From Rhizobium sp. Q54 (GTDB taxonomy: Bacteria > Pseudomonadota > Alphaproteobacteria > Rhizobiales > Xanthobacteraceae): a stretch of DNA of 64,000 bases. The position numbers were made by a program, and so were the translations under genes. The DNA is taken from contig CAMAWF010000001.1 of assembly GCA_945861895.1 (NCBI GenBank), forward strand, positions 46,333 to 110,332, written 5' to 3'. Positions 20,447 through 29,112 of the stretch are shown here, one piece after another; the first letter of the stretch is position 1; every line of letters starts with the position of its first letter. The notes beneath the pieces were generated by a model. That model saw only the letters and a program-made list of their open reading frames with translations, ran no database searches and was not told where the DNA came from.

Positions 20447-22725
20447 CGGCCCCGGCCAAATTCATCGGCCGCTCCGTCCCTCGCCTGGAAGACCGGCCGC
20501 TGCTCATGGGTCGGGGCCGGTTCGCCGCCGACATTTCGTTTCCCAGCCAATTGCACATGCGCGTGGTGCGCTCCGGCCATGCGCATGGAAATATTCTCAG
20601 CATCGACACCACAGCCGCCCGCGCCTTGCCCGGCGTGCATGCGGTGTGGACCGCAGATGACGTCGCCGACATTCCGCCGATCGACTTTCGCCTCACCCGC
20701 GTCGAAGGCCTGCAGCCGTACCGGCAGCGCGTGCTGGCAAGCGGCCGGGTGCGCTATGTCGGCGACCCGGTGGCGGCGATTTTTGCCGAAGACGCCTACG
20801 CCGCCGAGGATGCCGCCGATCATGTCGCCGTCGCGGTGGAAACCTTGCCGGCGATTCTGCGCGCCGACGATGAGCCGCAGGAATTCCTGCCCGGCCATTC
20901 CACCGAGCCGGCGGAGGTCCGCAAGGGATACGGCGACGTGGACGCCGCTTTCCGCGCCGCGCATTCCGTGGTCGCGCTTGAACTCATCATCGGACGGCAT
21001 TCCGGCGTGCCGATGGAAACGCGCGGCGCCATCGCGCGTTATGACGCCGGCCGCGACATGCTGGAAATGTACGGCGCCGCGAAAGTACCGCACTGGAATC
21101 GCGACCAGATTGCCCGCCTGCTGGGACGCGCGCCGTCCTCGGTCAATCTTTTCGAATGTCATGTCGGCGGCGGGTTCGGCGTGCGCGGCGAGCTTTATCC
21201 CGAGGACGTGCTGGTCTGCGCCGCGGCGCTGCGGTTCCAGCGGCCGGTGAAATGGATCGAGGACCGGCGGGAAAATCTCATCGCCGCCAACCACTCGCGC
21301 CAGCAAATCCACCGCGTGCGCGCGGCCATCGACGCCGAAGGCCGCATCCTCGCCATCGACGACGAATTTTTCCATGACCAGGGCGGCTATGTGCGAACGC
21401 ACGGCGCCACCGTGCCCGACCTCACCGCCGCCATGCTGCCCGGCCCCTATCGCGTGCCGGCCTACCGCGCGCGCGGACATATCCGCCTCACCAACAAGAC
21501 GCCCGGCGGCACCTATCGCGCGCCGGGACGTTTCGAAAGCACATTCGTGCGCGAACGGCTGCTCGACGCCGTCGCCGCCAAAGTTGGGATCGACGTTGTC
21601 GAAGTACGGCGGCGCAATCTCATCACCAAGTCGGAAATGCCTTTTACGCGCGGGCTCGACACGCTCGGGACCGATATCGTCTACGACTCCGGCGACTACG
21701 CCCGCCTGCTCGACAAGGCGCTGGCGGCCATCGGCTGGGACGCGACGCAGAAAAAACTGCACGCCCGGCGCGCGGCGGGAGAAAAAGTCGGCATCGGCCT
21801 TGCCATGTTCGTGGAAAAAAGCGGGCTCGGCCCGTTCGACGGCGTGCATGTCAAGGTCGAGCCTTCCGGCACAATCGAACTCGTCACTGGAGCGGCCTCG
21901 GTCGGCCAAGGCGTCGAAACCGTGATGGCGCAGATTTGCGCCGACACGCTCGGCGTCCACTACACAAATGTGCGCGTGATCCACGGGCAGACCGATCGCA
22001 TCGAAAAAGGCTTCGGCGCGTTTGCCTCGCGCGTGACGGTCATGACCGGCGAGGCGACGCGGCTTGCCGCGGTCAGCCTGCGCGCCAAGGCGCTCGCCGC
22101 CGCCGCCGAGCTGATGCAGACGCCGGTGGACGCGCTCGACATCGTCGATGGCGAAGTCGTGCGCACCGGCGGCAAGGCGGGGCCATCGATGAGCCTGGCG
22201 GATTTGGCGCGAACTTTGACGAACAGCGGCGGGCTTGCCGCCGAAGGCCGGTTTGAGTTCAACCACATGGTCTACCCTTACGGCGTGCATGTGGCGGTGA
22301 CGCGCGTCGACGGCGACACCGGCGGCGTCGTTGTCGAGCGCTTTCTCGTCGCCTACGACATCGGCCGCGCGGTCAACCCAATGCTGGTGGAAGGCCAGAT
22401 CGCCGGCGGCGTCGTGCAGGGAATCGGCGGAACGCTGTACGAGGAATTTCTTTACGACGAGAACGGCGAGCCGCTGTGCGTGAGCTTCGCCGATTATCTG
22501 ATGCCGACCGCGCACGAGACCCCGCGCATCGAAATCATCCTGACGGAAGACGCACCGAGTCCGCTCAATCCATTGGGTCTTAAGGGCGCAGGCGAAGGCG
22601 GCGCCAATGCGGTCGGCGCGGCCATCGCCGCCGCCATCGACGACGCGCTAGGCCAGCCCGGCGCGGTGACGCAATTGCCGGTGTCGCCGCAGCGGCTCAA
22701 GGCGATGCTTAAATCGTCATCGTGA
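20443..22725 (+). CDS. Molybdenum hydroxylase large subunit 2 (CoxL-like)
   Basis: Second molybdopterin-binding subunit, 760 aa. N-terminal FIGRSVPRLEDRPLLMGRGRF; cofactor loop HVGGGFGVRGELYPED; active-site loop GTYRAPGRFESTFV, again differing from the usual YRGxGRPE and also from subunit 1; glutamate motif GAGEGGANAVGA. All family landmarks are present, so it is not a decayed copy. Coupled to the 2Fe-2S gene by ATGA. Two diverged large subunits in one operon suggest two substrates or two successive hydroxylations. Confidence 0.93.
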   Translation: MTAPAKFIGRSVPRLEDRPLLMGRGRFAADISFPSQLHMRVVRSGHAHGNILSIDTTAARALPGVHAVWTADDVADIPPIDFRLTRVEGLQPYRQRVLASGRVRYVGDPVAAIFAEDAYAAEDAADHVAVAVETLPAILRADDEPQEFLPGHSTEPAEVRKGYGDVDAAFRAAHSVVALELIIGRHSGVPMETRGAIARYDAGRDMLEMYGAAKVPHWNRDQIARLLGRAPSSVNLFECHVGGGFGVRGELYPEDVLVCAAALRFQRPVKWIEDRRENLIAANHSRQQIHRVRAAIDAEGRILAIDDEFFHDQGGYVRTHGATVPDLTAAMLPGPYRVPAYRARGHIRLTNKTPGGTYRAPGRFESTFVRERLLDAVAAKVGIDVVEVRRRNLITKSEMPFTRGLDTLGTDIVYDSGDYARLLDKALAAIGWDATQKKLHARRAAGEKVGIGLAMFVEKSGLGPFDGVHVKVEPSGTIELVTGAASVGQGVETVMAQICADTLGVHYTNVRVIHGQTDRIEKGFGAFASRVTVMTGEATRLAAVSLRAKALAAAAELMQTPVDALDIVDGEVVRTGGKAGPSMSLADLARTLTNSGGLAAEGRFEFNHMVYPYGVHVAVTRVDGDTGGVVVERFLVAYDIGRAVNPMLVEGQIAGGVVQGIGGTLYEEFLYDENGEPLCVSFADYLMPTAHETPRIEIILTEDAPSPLNPLGLKGAGEGGANAVGAAIAAAIDDALGQPGAVTQLPVSPQRLKAMLKSSS

Positions 22726-22744
22726 AGTGGCGGCGGGCGATCTC

Positions 22745-22826
22745 ACCCCAGCTTCTTGAGCAGCTTGCCGATCGTGCGGTGTTCCTCGGCTGAAAGCGGC
22801 GCCAGCGTTTCCGCGGCGACCTCGGC
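22745..22826 (-). pseudogene. Duplicated 3' fragment of the adjacent marR
   Basis: These 82 bases match 23647-23728, the end of the MarR gene, at 79 of 82 positions. Read on the minus strand they encode AAETLAPLSAEEHRTIGKLLKKLG and stop, without the rest of the gene. With the true marR end, this copy brackets the toxin-antitoxin pair as a direct repeat. Confidence 0.88.
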
Positions 22827-22830
22827 ATCC

Positions 22831-23160
22831 TCACGCAACCCGCCGCGCTGCATGTGCAGCGCGCTTGCGCCGGGGACGAACGTTGACGCTCACCTCAACA
22901 TGCTGATCGAGCTTGCCGAGGATCGTAATCATCCGGTCGATCGTGAAGCGATCCAGCTTCACGTTGCGAATGCGCGAGAATTCCGAAGCGGCGACACCGG
23001 TCAGACTTTCCGCTGCACGCACGCTCAGCTTGCGCTTGTCGAGCACGCCGATGATTTTAGCAGCAAGGATGGCGCGCGCCTGTTCAAGATCGGCGTTTGG
23101 ATCGCCAAAGTCACGGAACACATTGCCGCTGCCGCGCACGAACGCAAGTTTCCCTTTCAT
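22831..23160 (-). CDS. HigA-like antitoxin (XRE/HTH family)
   Basis: Small DNA-binding antitoxin of 109 aa, beginning at MKGKLAFVRGSGNVFRDFG. Its helix-turn-helix runs through KLSVRAAESLTGVAASEFSRIRN, followed by the family tail DRFTIDRMITILGKLDQHVEVSVNV. The ATG at 23160 overlaps the toxin stop (23157-23160), the toxin-first order seen in HigBA-type pairs; the longer ORF-track start would run into the toxin gene. It should neutralise the toxin and repress the operon. The last residues (RRKRAAHAARRVA) are basic and abut the marR fragment, so its native C terminus may have been altered. Confidence 0.88.
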   Translation of the reverse strand: MKGKLAFVRGSGNVFRDFGDPNADLEQARAILAAKIIGVLDKRKLSVRAAESLTGVAASEFSRIRNVKLDRFTIDRMITILGKLDQHVEVSVNVRPRRKRAAHAARRVA

Positions 23161-23501
23161 CGCAAGGCCTCCTTCAATCGTTTGAGCCGCTCCCGAATAA
23201 TATTGATTTCGGCCTGTGATGTTTTGATTCCGGTCTTCGATTTCTTCTGGAAGACGTGGATTACCCAAAGGTCCATGCCGATCTGCACCGCATAGATGGC
23301 GCGAAAAGCATCGCCACGATGCCGGAGCGCAATCTCGAACACGCCGCCATTGACGCCCTTGAATGGTTTTGCCTTGTCGGATTTTCCGCCCTCGGCCGCA
23401 ACGGTCAGCGCGCGGCGCATATCGAGCTGCACGTCAGCGGGGAAGCTCTCGAAATCTTTCAGAGCGGCCTTCAACCACGAGACCGGTCTCGTGTTTCGCA
23501 T
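23157..23501 (-). CDS. HigB/RelE-superfamily toxin (Gp49-like)
   Basis: 114-aa protein of the phage Gp49-like/HigB branch of the RelE superfamily, whose members cleave mRNA at the ribosome. Recognisable: RPVSWLKAALKDFESFP, the KAKPFKGVNGGVFEIALRHRGDAFRAIYAV core strands with basic residues, and the C-terminal VIHVFQKKSKTGIKTSQAEI segment typical of the family. A perfect palindrome, TTGACAAATATGTCAA, lies 9 bp upstream of its ATG and is a natural autoregulatory operator. Intact, so probably functional. Confidence 0.88.
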   Translation of the reverse strand: MRNTRPVSWLKAALKDFESFPADVQLDMRRALTVAAEGGKSDKAKPFKGVNGGVFEIALRHRGDAFRAIYAVQIGMDLWVIHVFQKKSKTGIKTSQAEINIIRERLKRLKEALR

Positions 23502-23510
23502 CGGAAGATA

Positions 23511-23526
23511 TTGACAAATATGTCAA
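23511..23526 (-). promoter_or_regulatory. Palindromic operator of the toxin-antitoxin operon
   Basis: TTGACAAATATGTCAA: 6-bp perfect arms with a 4-bp centre, directly upstream of the toxin start. HigA-type antitoxins bind such palindromes. TTGACA also matches a -35 hexamer, so binding would block transcription. Assignment is inference from symmetry and position. Confidence 0.65.
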
Positions 23527-23644
23527 CATCCGTCAAGTCGGTGCCGGCATTGCGCCGCCGATCCTGGACCGACAATCCTCGGAGACGATGGCGCATGAGC
23601 GCTGCACACCGGCTATGGCGTTGCGTCCGGAAATCGGAACGGCA

Positions 23645-24109
23645 TTACCCCAGCTTCTTGAGCAGCTTGCCGATCGTGCGGTGTTCCTCGGCCGAAAGCG
23701 GCGCCAGCGTTTCCGCGGTGATCTCGGCGGCGACCTTGACCGCGGCTTCGGTCACGTCGCGGCCCTTGTCGGTGAGCGTCACGTCCATGCGGCGGCGGTC
23801 GTTCGGGTCGTTGCAGGTGATGACAAAGCCGCGCAGCCGCAGGCGGTCGACCACGCCCTTGATGGTGGCGCCGTCGAGATAAATCAGCCGGCCGAGCTGG
23901 TTTTGCGAGCAGCGGCCGGCCTCGCGCAGCTTGGCCAACGCTGCAAACTGCGTCTGCGTCAAATCCTCGATCATGCGCGACATGAAGATCGCGGTGTGCC
24001 GCTGCATGGCGACGCGCATCAGGAACCCCACCTGCACGTCGAGCAGGTAGCCCGGTTGTTCGGCTGAACTGGCCTTGGCCGGCAGCACTTTCAATTTTCC
24101 GCGCAGCAT
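23645..24109 (-). CDS. MarR-family transcriptional regulator
   Basis: Winged-helix regulator of 154 aa. MarR landmarks: QTQFAALAKLREAGRCSQNQLGRLIYLDGATIKGVVDRL (HTH) and the wing DPNDRRRMDVTLTDKGRDVTEAA. The family represses catabolic or efflux genes until a phenolic or CoA ligand binds. It lies 86 bp downstream of livF on the same strand and may be the last gene of the 31484-to-23645 unit and its regulator. Its last 82 bp are duplicated on the far side of the toxin-antitoxin pair. A small inverted motif, TTTCGTGAGGCGAAA, lies about 30-45 bp before its start and could be an operator. Confidence 0.9.
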   Translation of the reverse strand: MLRGKLKVLPAKASSAEQPGYLLDVQVGFLMRVAMQRHTAIFMSRMIEDLTQTQFAALAKLREAGRCSQNQLGRLIYLDGATIKGVVDRLRLRGFVITCNDPNDRRRMDVTLTDKGRDVTEAAVKVAAEITAETLAPLSAEEHRTIGKLLKKLG

Positions 24110-24195
24110 CTGCGATTCCCTTCCGAAGAAATCATATGCCAGACATTTCGTGAGGCGAAAACAATAGTTTCGAGTTCCACAGGCATTTCCACGTC

Positions 24196-24924
24196 CTACA
24201 CCGTGAGATAGGCGCGCTGCACATCCACGTTTTCCGTCAGTTGCGCCATCGTGCCCTGCCAGCGGATCTGGCCCTTTTCCAGCATGTAGACCCGGTCCGA
24301 CACCAGTTGCGCGAAGTGGACGTTCTGCTCGGAGAGCAGGATCGAGAGCCCTTCCTTTTTCAATTCGACGATGGTGTTCGCCATCTGCTCGACGATCAGC
24401 GGAGCGACGCCTTCCGAGGGCTCGTCGAGCAGCACCAGCAGCGGATTGCCCATCAGCGTGCGCGCGACCGCGAGCATCTGCTGTTCGCCGCCGCTCATGC
24501 GGCCGCCGAGCCGGTGCGGCATTTCGGCGAGATTGGGAAACAGCGCGAACAGCTTTTCCGGCGACCAGGACGGCGCCGGCGTGCCGTCGGCGAAGCTGCG
24601 GGCCGGCTGGCGGCCGATGTCGAGATTTTCCATCACCGTGAGATCGACGAAAATGCGCCGGTCCTCCGGCGTGAAGCCGAGGCCGAGGCGCGCGATCTCG
24701 AACGGCTTGAGGCCGGAAATGTCGCGCCCGTTGAAGCGCACATGTCCCTGCCGCTGCGCCATCAGGCCCATGATCGTCTTGATGGTGGTCGACTTGCCGG
24801 CGCCGTTGCGCCCCATCAGCGCAACCACCTCGCCGCGCCCGACCTCGAAGGAGAGATCGTAAAGGATGCGCGCGGCGCCATAGGAGGCGCTGAGATTCTC
24901 GACCGCGAGCATGGCTGCGCTCAT
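24196..24924 (-). CDS. ABC importer ATP-binding protein (LivF-like), Liv system 2
   Basis: ATPase of the second HAAT importer, 242 aa. Walker A GRNGAGKSTT, signature MSGGEQQML, Walker B LLVLLDEPSEGVAP. The ATG at 24924 overlaps the LivG stop by 4 nt. It terminates the transporter part of a minus-strand operon headed by hydrolase, SDR and DUF1989 genes. Confidence 0.94.
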   Translation of the reverse strand: MSAAMLAVENLSASYGAARILYDLSFEVGRGEVVALMGRNGAGKSTTIKTIMGLMAQRQGHVRFNGRDISGLKPFEIARLGLGFTPEDRRIFVDLTVMENLDIGRQPARSFADGTPAPSWSPEKLFALFPNLAEMPHRLGGRMSGGEQQMLAVARTLMGNPLLVLLDEPSEGVAPLIVEQMANTIVELKKEGLSILLSEQNVHFAQLVSDRVYMLEKGQIRWQGTMAQLTENVDVQRAYLTV

Positions 24925-25694
24925 GACGCCGCTCCCGCGGCGCGGGCGAAAGTCTTACCGGTGCCGAAATAGACTTCCCTCACCTGCGGATGATCGCGAA
25001 TCTCGGCGGCATTGCCGTCGGCGATCAGCCGCCCGCGCGCCAGCACAATGATGCGGTCGGCAAAAGCGAACACCACGTCCATCGAGTGCTCGGTGAACAG
25101 CACCGAAATTCCCTGCTCGACCACCAGCCGCTTGACCAGCGCGATGAGATCGTTGCGCTCGCGCGGCGCCATGCCGGCCGTCGGCTCGTCCATCAGCAGC
25201 AGGCGCGGATCGTTGGCGAGCGCAATCGCAAGCTCGACGCGCTTGACGTCGCCATAGGCAAGTTCACGGCTCGGCCGGTCGGCGGCCTCACGCATGCCGA
25301 CCTGATCGAGCAGCGCGAGCGCGCGCTCGCGGTGCATCGCCGCCGCCGGCCGCCAGTAGCGGTAGATTTCGTTTGCGTGCGAGAGCAGCGCCATCTGCAC
25401 ATTTTCGCCGACCGTCATCGAGCCGAAGGTTGAGGCGACCTGAAATGTGCGTCCGACGCCGAGCCGCCAGATCTCGCGCGGCGCAAGGCCGGTGAGATTT
25501 TTCTGCTCAAACCAGATCGAGCCGGAATCCGGCGCCAGCTGGCCGTTGATCATGTTGAAGCAGGTGGACTTGCCGGCGCCGTTCGGTCCGATCATGGCCA
25601 AGAACTCGCCACGCTTGACCTCGAAGCTCACTTCGTTGACGGCGCGCACGCCGCCGAAGGCCTTCGACAATGCGCGGATGGAAAGATCGCTCAT
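24921..25694 (-). CDS. ABC importer ATP-binding protein (LivG-like), Liv system 2
   Basis: ATPase of 257 aa. Walker A GPNGAGKST, LivG-type signature LAYGDVKRVELAIAL, Walker B LLLMDEPTAGMAPRE. The ORF track shows a 770-codon frame up to 27233, but everything before MSDLSIRALSK is a shadow of the permease gene in another frame; the true start at 25694 overlaps the permease stop by 4 nt. Confidence 0.94.
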   Translation of the reverse strand: MSDLSIRALSKAFGGVRAVNEVSFEVKRGEFLAMIGPNGAGKSTCFNMINGQLAPDSGSIWFEQKNLTGLAPREIWRLGVGRTFQVASTFGSMTVGENVQMALLSHANEIYRYWRPAAAMHRERALALLDQVGMREAADRPSRELAYGDVKRVELAIALANDPRLLLMDEPTAGMAPRERNDLIALVKRLVVEQGISVLFTEHSMDVVFAFADRIIVLARGRLIADGNAAEIRDHPQVREVYFGTGKTFARAAGAAS

Positions 25695-27577
25695 GACGCG
25701 GTTTTCCACCGCGAGAAGAATTTTTCCAGCGCGCCGACGATGCCGCCTGGGAACGCCAGCACCAGCAGCAGGATGATGCCGCCGAGCAGCGCGCGCCAAT
25801 ATTCGGTCTGCCGCATCACCGTGTCCTGCAAAGTTGCGAACACCGAGGCGCCGACGATCGGACCGGTGAGCGTCTGGATGCCGCCGAGCAGCACCATGAC
25901 CAGCCCGTCGATCGAGCGGCCGACGCCGATCGTCTCCGGCGAGATCGAGCCCTTGGCGAAGGCGAACAACCCGCCGGCCACGCCGCAGACGCCGCCGGCG
26001 ATGGCGAAACCGAGCCAGTGCACACGCTTGACGTCGATGCCGATGGCTTCCGCGCGCAGGGCTGAATCGCGGCCGGCGCGCATGGCATAGCCGAACGGCG
26101 CAAACAGAAAACGTCGCAGCATCAGCACGCCGATCGCCGCCAGCGTCAGCGTCAGCAGATAGTAGCTGACGCGCGTATCGAACGGGGCTGTCGGCCATAC
26201 GCCGACGACACCGTTGGAGCCGCCGGTGAGATATTCCCACTGGAACACCGCGGCCCACACGATCTGCGCGAATGCCAATGTGAGCATCGCGAGATAGACG
26301 CCGGACAGCCGCACCGCGAACCAGCCAAACAGCAGCGCGCCGGCGAGCGCCACCAGGGGTGCGGCGGCAAGCGCCAGCCCCATCGGCGCGGCCAGCCATT
26401 TCACCAGCAGCGCCGCGCCGTAAGCGCCGAGGCCGAAATAGGCGGCGTGGCCGAACGAATGCATGCCGCCCGGCCCCATGATGAAGTGCAGGCTGGTGGC
26501 GAACAGCACGGCGATGAGCACGTCGATGCCGAGAATGAGCATATAGGGCGAGCTTTGCGCCAGCAGCGGCAGGCCGAGCAGCAACGCAAACGCCACCGCA
26601 GCGAGCATCTTGAGCGCCGGAGTTGCCGGGCGGATCGGGTCCTCGGGTTCGGCAATCGAGCGCACTTGTCCTTGCGCGCGGCCGAGCAGCCCGTAAGGGC
26701 GCGCGATCAGCACCACCGCCATGACCAGGAATTCGGCGACCAGCGTGAGCTTGGAAAAATTGACGGTGAAATATCCGAAGTCCACCACGCCGACGGCGAT
26801 GCAGATCGCCTTCACCTCGGCGATGATGACGGCGGCAAGATAAGCCCCGGTGATCGAGCCCATGCCGCCGACCACCACCACCACAAAGGCGTCGCCGATC
26901 GCCACCAGATCGGTCGCGAGATTGGCCGGCTCGCGGGCGACCTGCAAGGCGCCGCCGAGCCCGGCGAGCGCCGAGCCGAGCGCGAACACGGCGGTGAACA
27001 GCATCGCCTGATTGACGCCGAGCGCGCCGACCATTTCGCGGTCTTGCGTCGCCGCGCGCACCAGACGGCCGAAGCGCGTGCGCGCGAGCCCAAGGTGCAG
27101 CACCAGCAGCACCGCCGGGCCGATCACGATCAGGAACAGATCGTAGGTCGGCAGACGCCGGTCGAGCACCTCGACCGCATCGCGCAAGCCCGGCGCGCGC
27201 GGGCCCAGCAGGTCCTCCGATCCCCAAATCCAAAGCGTGGCGTCGTTGATCACCAGCACCAGCGCGAAGGTCGCAAGCAGCTGGAACAATTCGGGCGAGC
27301 GATAAATCCGCCGCAGCAGCACGATTTCGATCAGCGCGCCGAACACGCCGACCAGGATGGCGGTGGCGACGATGCCGCCCCAGAAGCCGATCGCGCCGCC
27401 GATCTTGGTCGCGAAGGAATAGGCGATATAGGTCCCCAGCATGTAGAGGGACCCGTGCGCGATGTTGACGATGCGGGTGACGCCGAAAATCAGCGAAAGG
27501 CCGACGGCGATAAAAAATAATCCGGAGGCGGCGGACAGCCCGTTGAGCGCCTGGAACAGGAATGCGCTGAGAGTCAT
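25691..27577 (-). CDS. Fused LivH-LivM ABC permease, Liv system 2
   Basis: 628-aa inner-membrane protein made of two permease domains that are usually separate. Residues 1 to about 300 are LivH-like (LSLIFGVTRIVNIAHGSLYMLGTY, VVVVGGMGSITGAYLAAV). After a polar linker around RSIAEPEDPIRPATPA, residues from about 320 are LivM-like (FIMGPGGMHSFGHAAYFGLGAY, VMVLLGGIQTLTGPIVGA). The fusion fixes the 1:1 permease ratio. The reading frame is uninterrupted, so the fusion is genuine as far as this sequence shows. Substrate unknown. Confidence 0.93.
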   Translation of the reverse strand: MTLSAFLFQALNGLSAASGLFFIAVGLSLIFGVTRIVNIAHGSLYMLGTYIAYSFATKIGGAIGFWGGIVATAILVGVFGALIEIVLLRRIYRSPELFQLLATFALVLVINDATLWIWGSEDLLGPRAPGLRDAVEVLDRRLPTYDLFLIVIGPAVLLVLHLGLARTRFGRLVRAATQDREMVGALGVNQAMLFTAVFALGSALAGLGGALQVAREPANLATDLVAIGDAFVVVVVGGMGSITGAYLAAVIIAEVKAICIAVGVVDFGYFTVNFSKLTLVAEFLVMAVVLIARPYGLLGRAQGQVRSIAEPEDPIRPATPALKMLAAVAFALLLGLPLLAQSSPYMLILGIDVLIAVLFATSLHFIMGPGGMHSFGHAAYFGLGAYGAALLVKWLAAPMGLALAAAPLVALAGALLFGWFAVRLSGVYLAMLTLAFAQIVWAAVFQWEYLTGGSNGVVGVWPTAPFDTRVSYYLLTLTLAAIGVLMLRRFLFAPFGYAMRAGRDSALRAEAIGIDVKRVHWLGFAIAGGVCGVAGGLFAFAKGSISPETIGVGRSIDGLVMVLLGGIQTLTGPIVGASVFATLQDTVMRQTEYWRALLGGIILLLVLAFPGGIVGALEKFFSRWKTAS

Positions 27578-27581
27578 GTCA

Positions 27582-27732
27582 CCTCTCCCCGCTTGCGGGG
27601 AGAGGTCGACTTCCGAGCGATAGCGAGGAAGTCGGGTGGTGGGGTATCGAGATAGAACATCACGATCGAAGCCCCCTCACCCGGCTCGGCGTTACACGCC
27701 TCGCCACCCTCTCCCCGCAAGCGGGGAGAGGG
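27582..27732. repeat. Pair of CTCTCCCCGC hairpins in intergenic region
   Basis: Two perfect stem-loops: CCTCTCCCCGC-TT-GCGGGGAGAGG (27582-27605) and CCCTCTCCCCGC-AA-GCGGGGAGAGGG (27707-27732), enclosing about 100 nt with CGGGTGGTGGGG-type sequence. This is a widespread rhizobial intergenic repeat. Located between the binding-protein gene and the fused permease gene, it could reduce read-through into the permease. Confidence 0.75.
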
Positions 27733-27753
27733 AAAGAGAGCGCAACTTCATTA

Positions 27754-28965
27754 TCAATCCGCCGCGGGCCGCAGCTTCTTGACCTCGGCGTCCGACGGCA
27801 GCACAGATGCCCCATCGATATATTTGAAGTTGACCATGGTGCCCTTGCCGCCTTCCAGTGCGATCTTGCCGACATAGGCGCCCATGGTCCCCTGATGATC
27901 GCTGGCCCGATAGACGATCCCGCCCAACGGCGTATCGACCTTGAGGCCCCTGAACGCCGCCACCATCTTCTCGGTATCGGTCGAACCGGCCTTGGAGATG
28001 CCGGCGGCAAGCGACTTGAGGGTCACATAGCCGACGATCGAGCCGAGCCGCGGATAGTCGTTATACTTTTTCTTGTAGGCATCGACGAAGGCGTTGTGCG
28101 CCGGCGTCTTGATCTTGTCCCACGGATAACCGGTGACGATCCAGCCGACCGGCGACTCGTCCTTGAGCGGGTCGAGATATTCCGGCTCGCCGGTCAGCAA
28201 GCTCACCACCGTGCGGTTCTTGAACGCGCCGCGGGTATTGCCTTCGCGCACGAACTTCGCGAGGTCGGCGCCGAACAACACGTTGAAGATGCCGTCCGGC
28301 TTGGCGTCGTCGAGCGCCTGCACCACCGCGCCGGCATCGACCTTGCCGAGCGGCGGCGCCTGCTCGGTGACGAATTCAACGTCGGGCTGCGCCTTCTTCA
28401 GCAGCGTCTTGAAATTTTCGGCGGCCGACTGCCCGTATTCGAAGTTCGGATAGACCAGCGCCCAACGTTTCTTTTTGGCGGCGACGGCATCCGGAATCAG
28501 CATCGCCACCTGCATGTAAGTGGAGGGGCGCAGGCGGAATGTGTATCTGTTGCCGTTCTGCCAGGTGATCTTATCGGTGAGCGGCTCGGCGGCGAGGAAG
28601 AACACTTTCTTCTGGCCGGCGAAGTTGGTGACCGCGAGACCGATATGCGACAGGAACGTGCCGGCGATCATCGTCACGCCTTCGCGCGTGACCAGTTCTT
28701 CGGCCACGCGCACGGCGTCGCCGGGATTGCCGCCATCGTCGCGTGAGATCACTTCAAGTTTTTTGCCGAGCACGCCGCCCTTGGCGTTGATCTCATCGAC
28801 CGCCATCTCCCAGCCCTTCTTGTACGGATCGAGAAACTGCGGCTGGAGCTTGTAGCTGTTCAACTCGCCAATCTTGATCGTGCCTTGCGCCGACGCGGAA
28901 TTGGTCATCCCAATCGCGAAGGCGGTCGCCAACGCCAAATGCAGAATATGACCTGCTTTGCTCAT
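27754..28965 (-). CDS. ABC importer substrate-binding protein (LivK-like), Liv system 2
   Basis: Periplasmic binding protein, 403 aa, type I fold. Signal peptide MSKAGHILHLALATAFAIGM ending near ASAQG, then TIKIGELNSYKLQPQFLDPYKKGW. It belongs to the HAAT family by the GDAVRVAEELVTREGVTMIAG segment. It has its own upstream region of 147 bp with the element GTTTGTGTACAAAT, whose partner is found before the hydrolase gene at 31484, so both promoters may answer to one regulator. Confidence 0.92.
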   Translation of the reverse strand: MSKAGHILHLALATAFAIGMTNSASAQGTIKIGELNSYKLQPQFLDPYKKGWEMAVDEINAKGGVLGKKLEVISRDDGGNPGDAVRVAEELVTREGVTMIAGTFLSHIGLAVTNFAGQKKVFFLAAEPLTDKITWQNGNRYTFRLRPSTYMQVAMLIPDAVAAKKKRWALVYPNFEYGQSAAENFKTLLKKAQPDVEFVTEQAPPLGKVDAGAVVQALDDAKPDGIFNVLFGADLAKFVREGNTRGAFKNRTVVSLLTGEPEYLDPLKDESPVGWIVTGYPWDKIKTPAHNAFVDAYKKKYNDYPRLGSIVGYVTLKSLAAGISKAGSTDTEKMVAAFRGLKVDTPLGGIVYRASDHQGTMGAYVGKIALEGGKGTMVNFKYIDGASVLPSDAEVKKLRPAAD

Positions 28966-29056
28966 GACTTAAACTCCCTGCGTGAGGCGGTCCGCGCTCG
29001 CGCGGGCCGCACGCGTTAGTTGCCTGAGTGCCCGTTTCGCCCCCAGCGGCGAATTA

Positions 29057-29070
29057 GTTTGTGTACAAAT
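29057..29070 (-). promoter_or_regulatory. Candidate operator upstream of binding-protein gene
   Basis: On the minus strand ATTTGTACACAAAC, an imperfect palindrome about 92-105 bp upstream of the 28965 start. It matches 12 of 14 bases with ATTTGCACACAAAT at 31512. The TTTGTACACAAA core resembles sites bound by GntR or MarR regulators; the binding protein is not identified. Confidence 0.5.
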
Positions 29071-29112
29071 AGTCCGTCCGGCGTCCGGCGTTGTCAAGCG
29101 CGCCCAATGTCA

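Noticed and set aside
20392-22515. 707-codon minus-strand ORF opposite the second large subunit
   Set aside because: Shadow of a complete CoxL-like gene.
22756-23295. Plus-strand ORFs across the toxin-antitoxin region
   Set aside because: Antisense to two coupled genes with clear family features.
25695-27233. Upstream 513 codons of the 770-codon LivG frame
   Set aside because: Lies in a different frame of the fused permease; the LivG domain begins at 25694.
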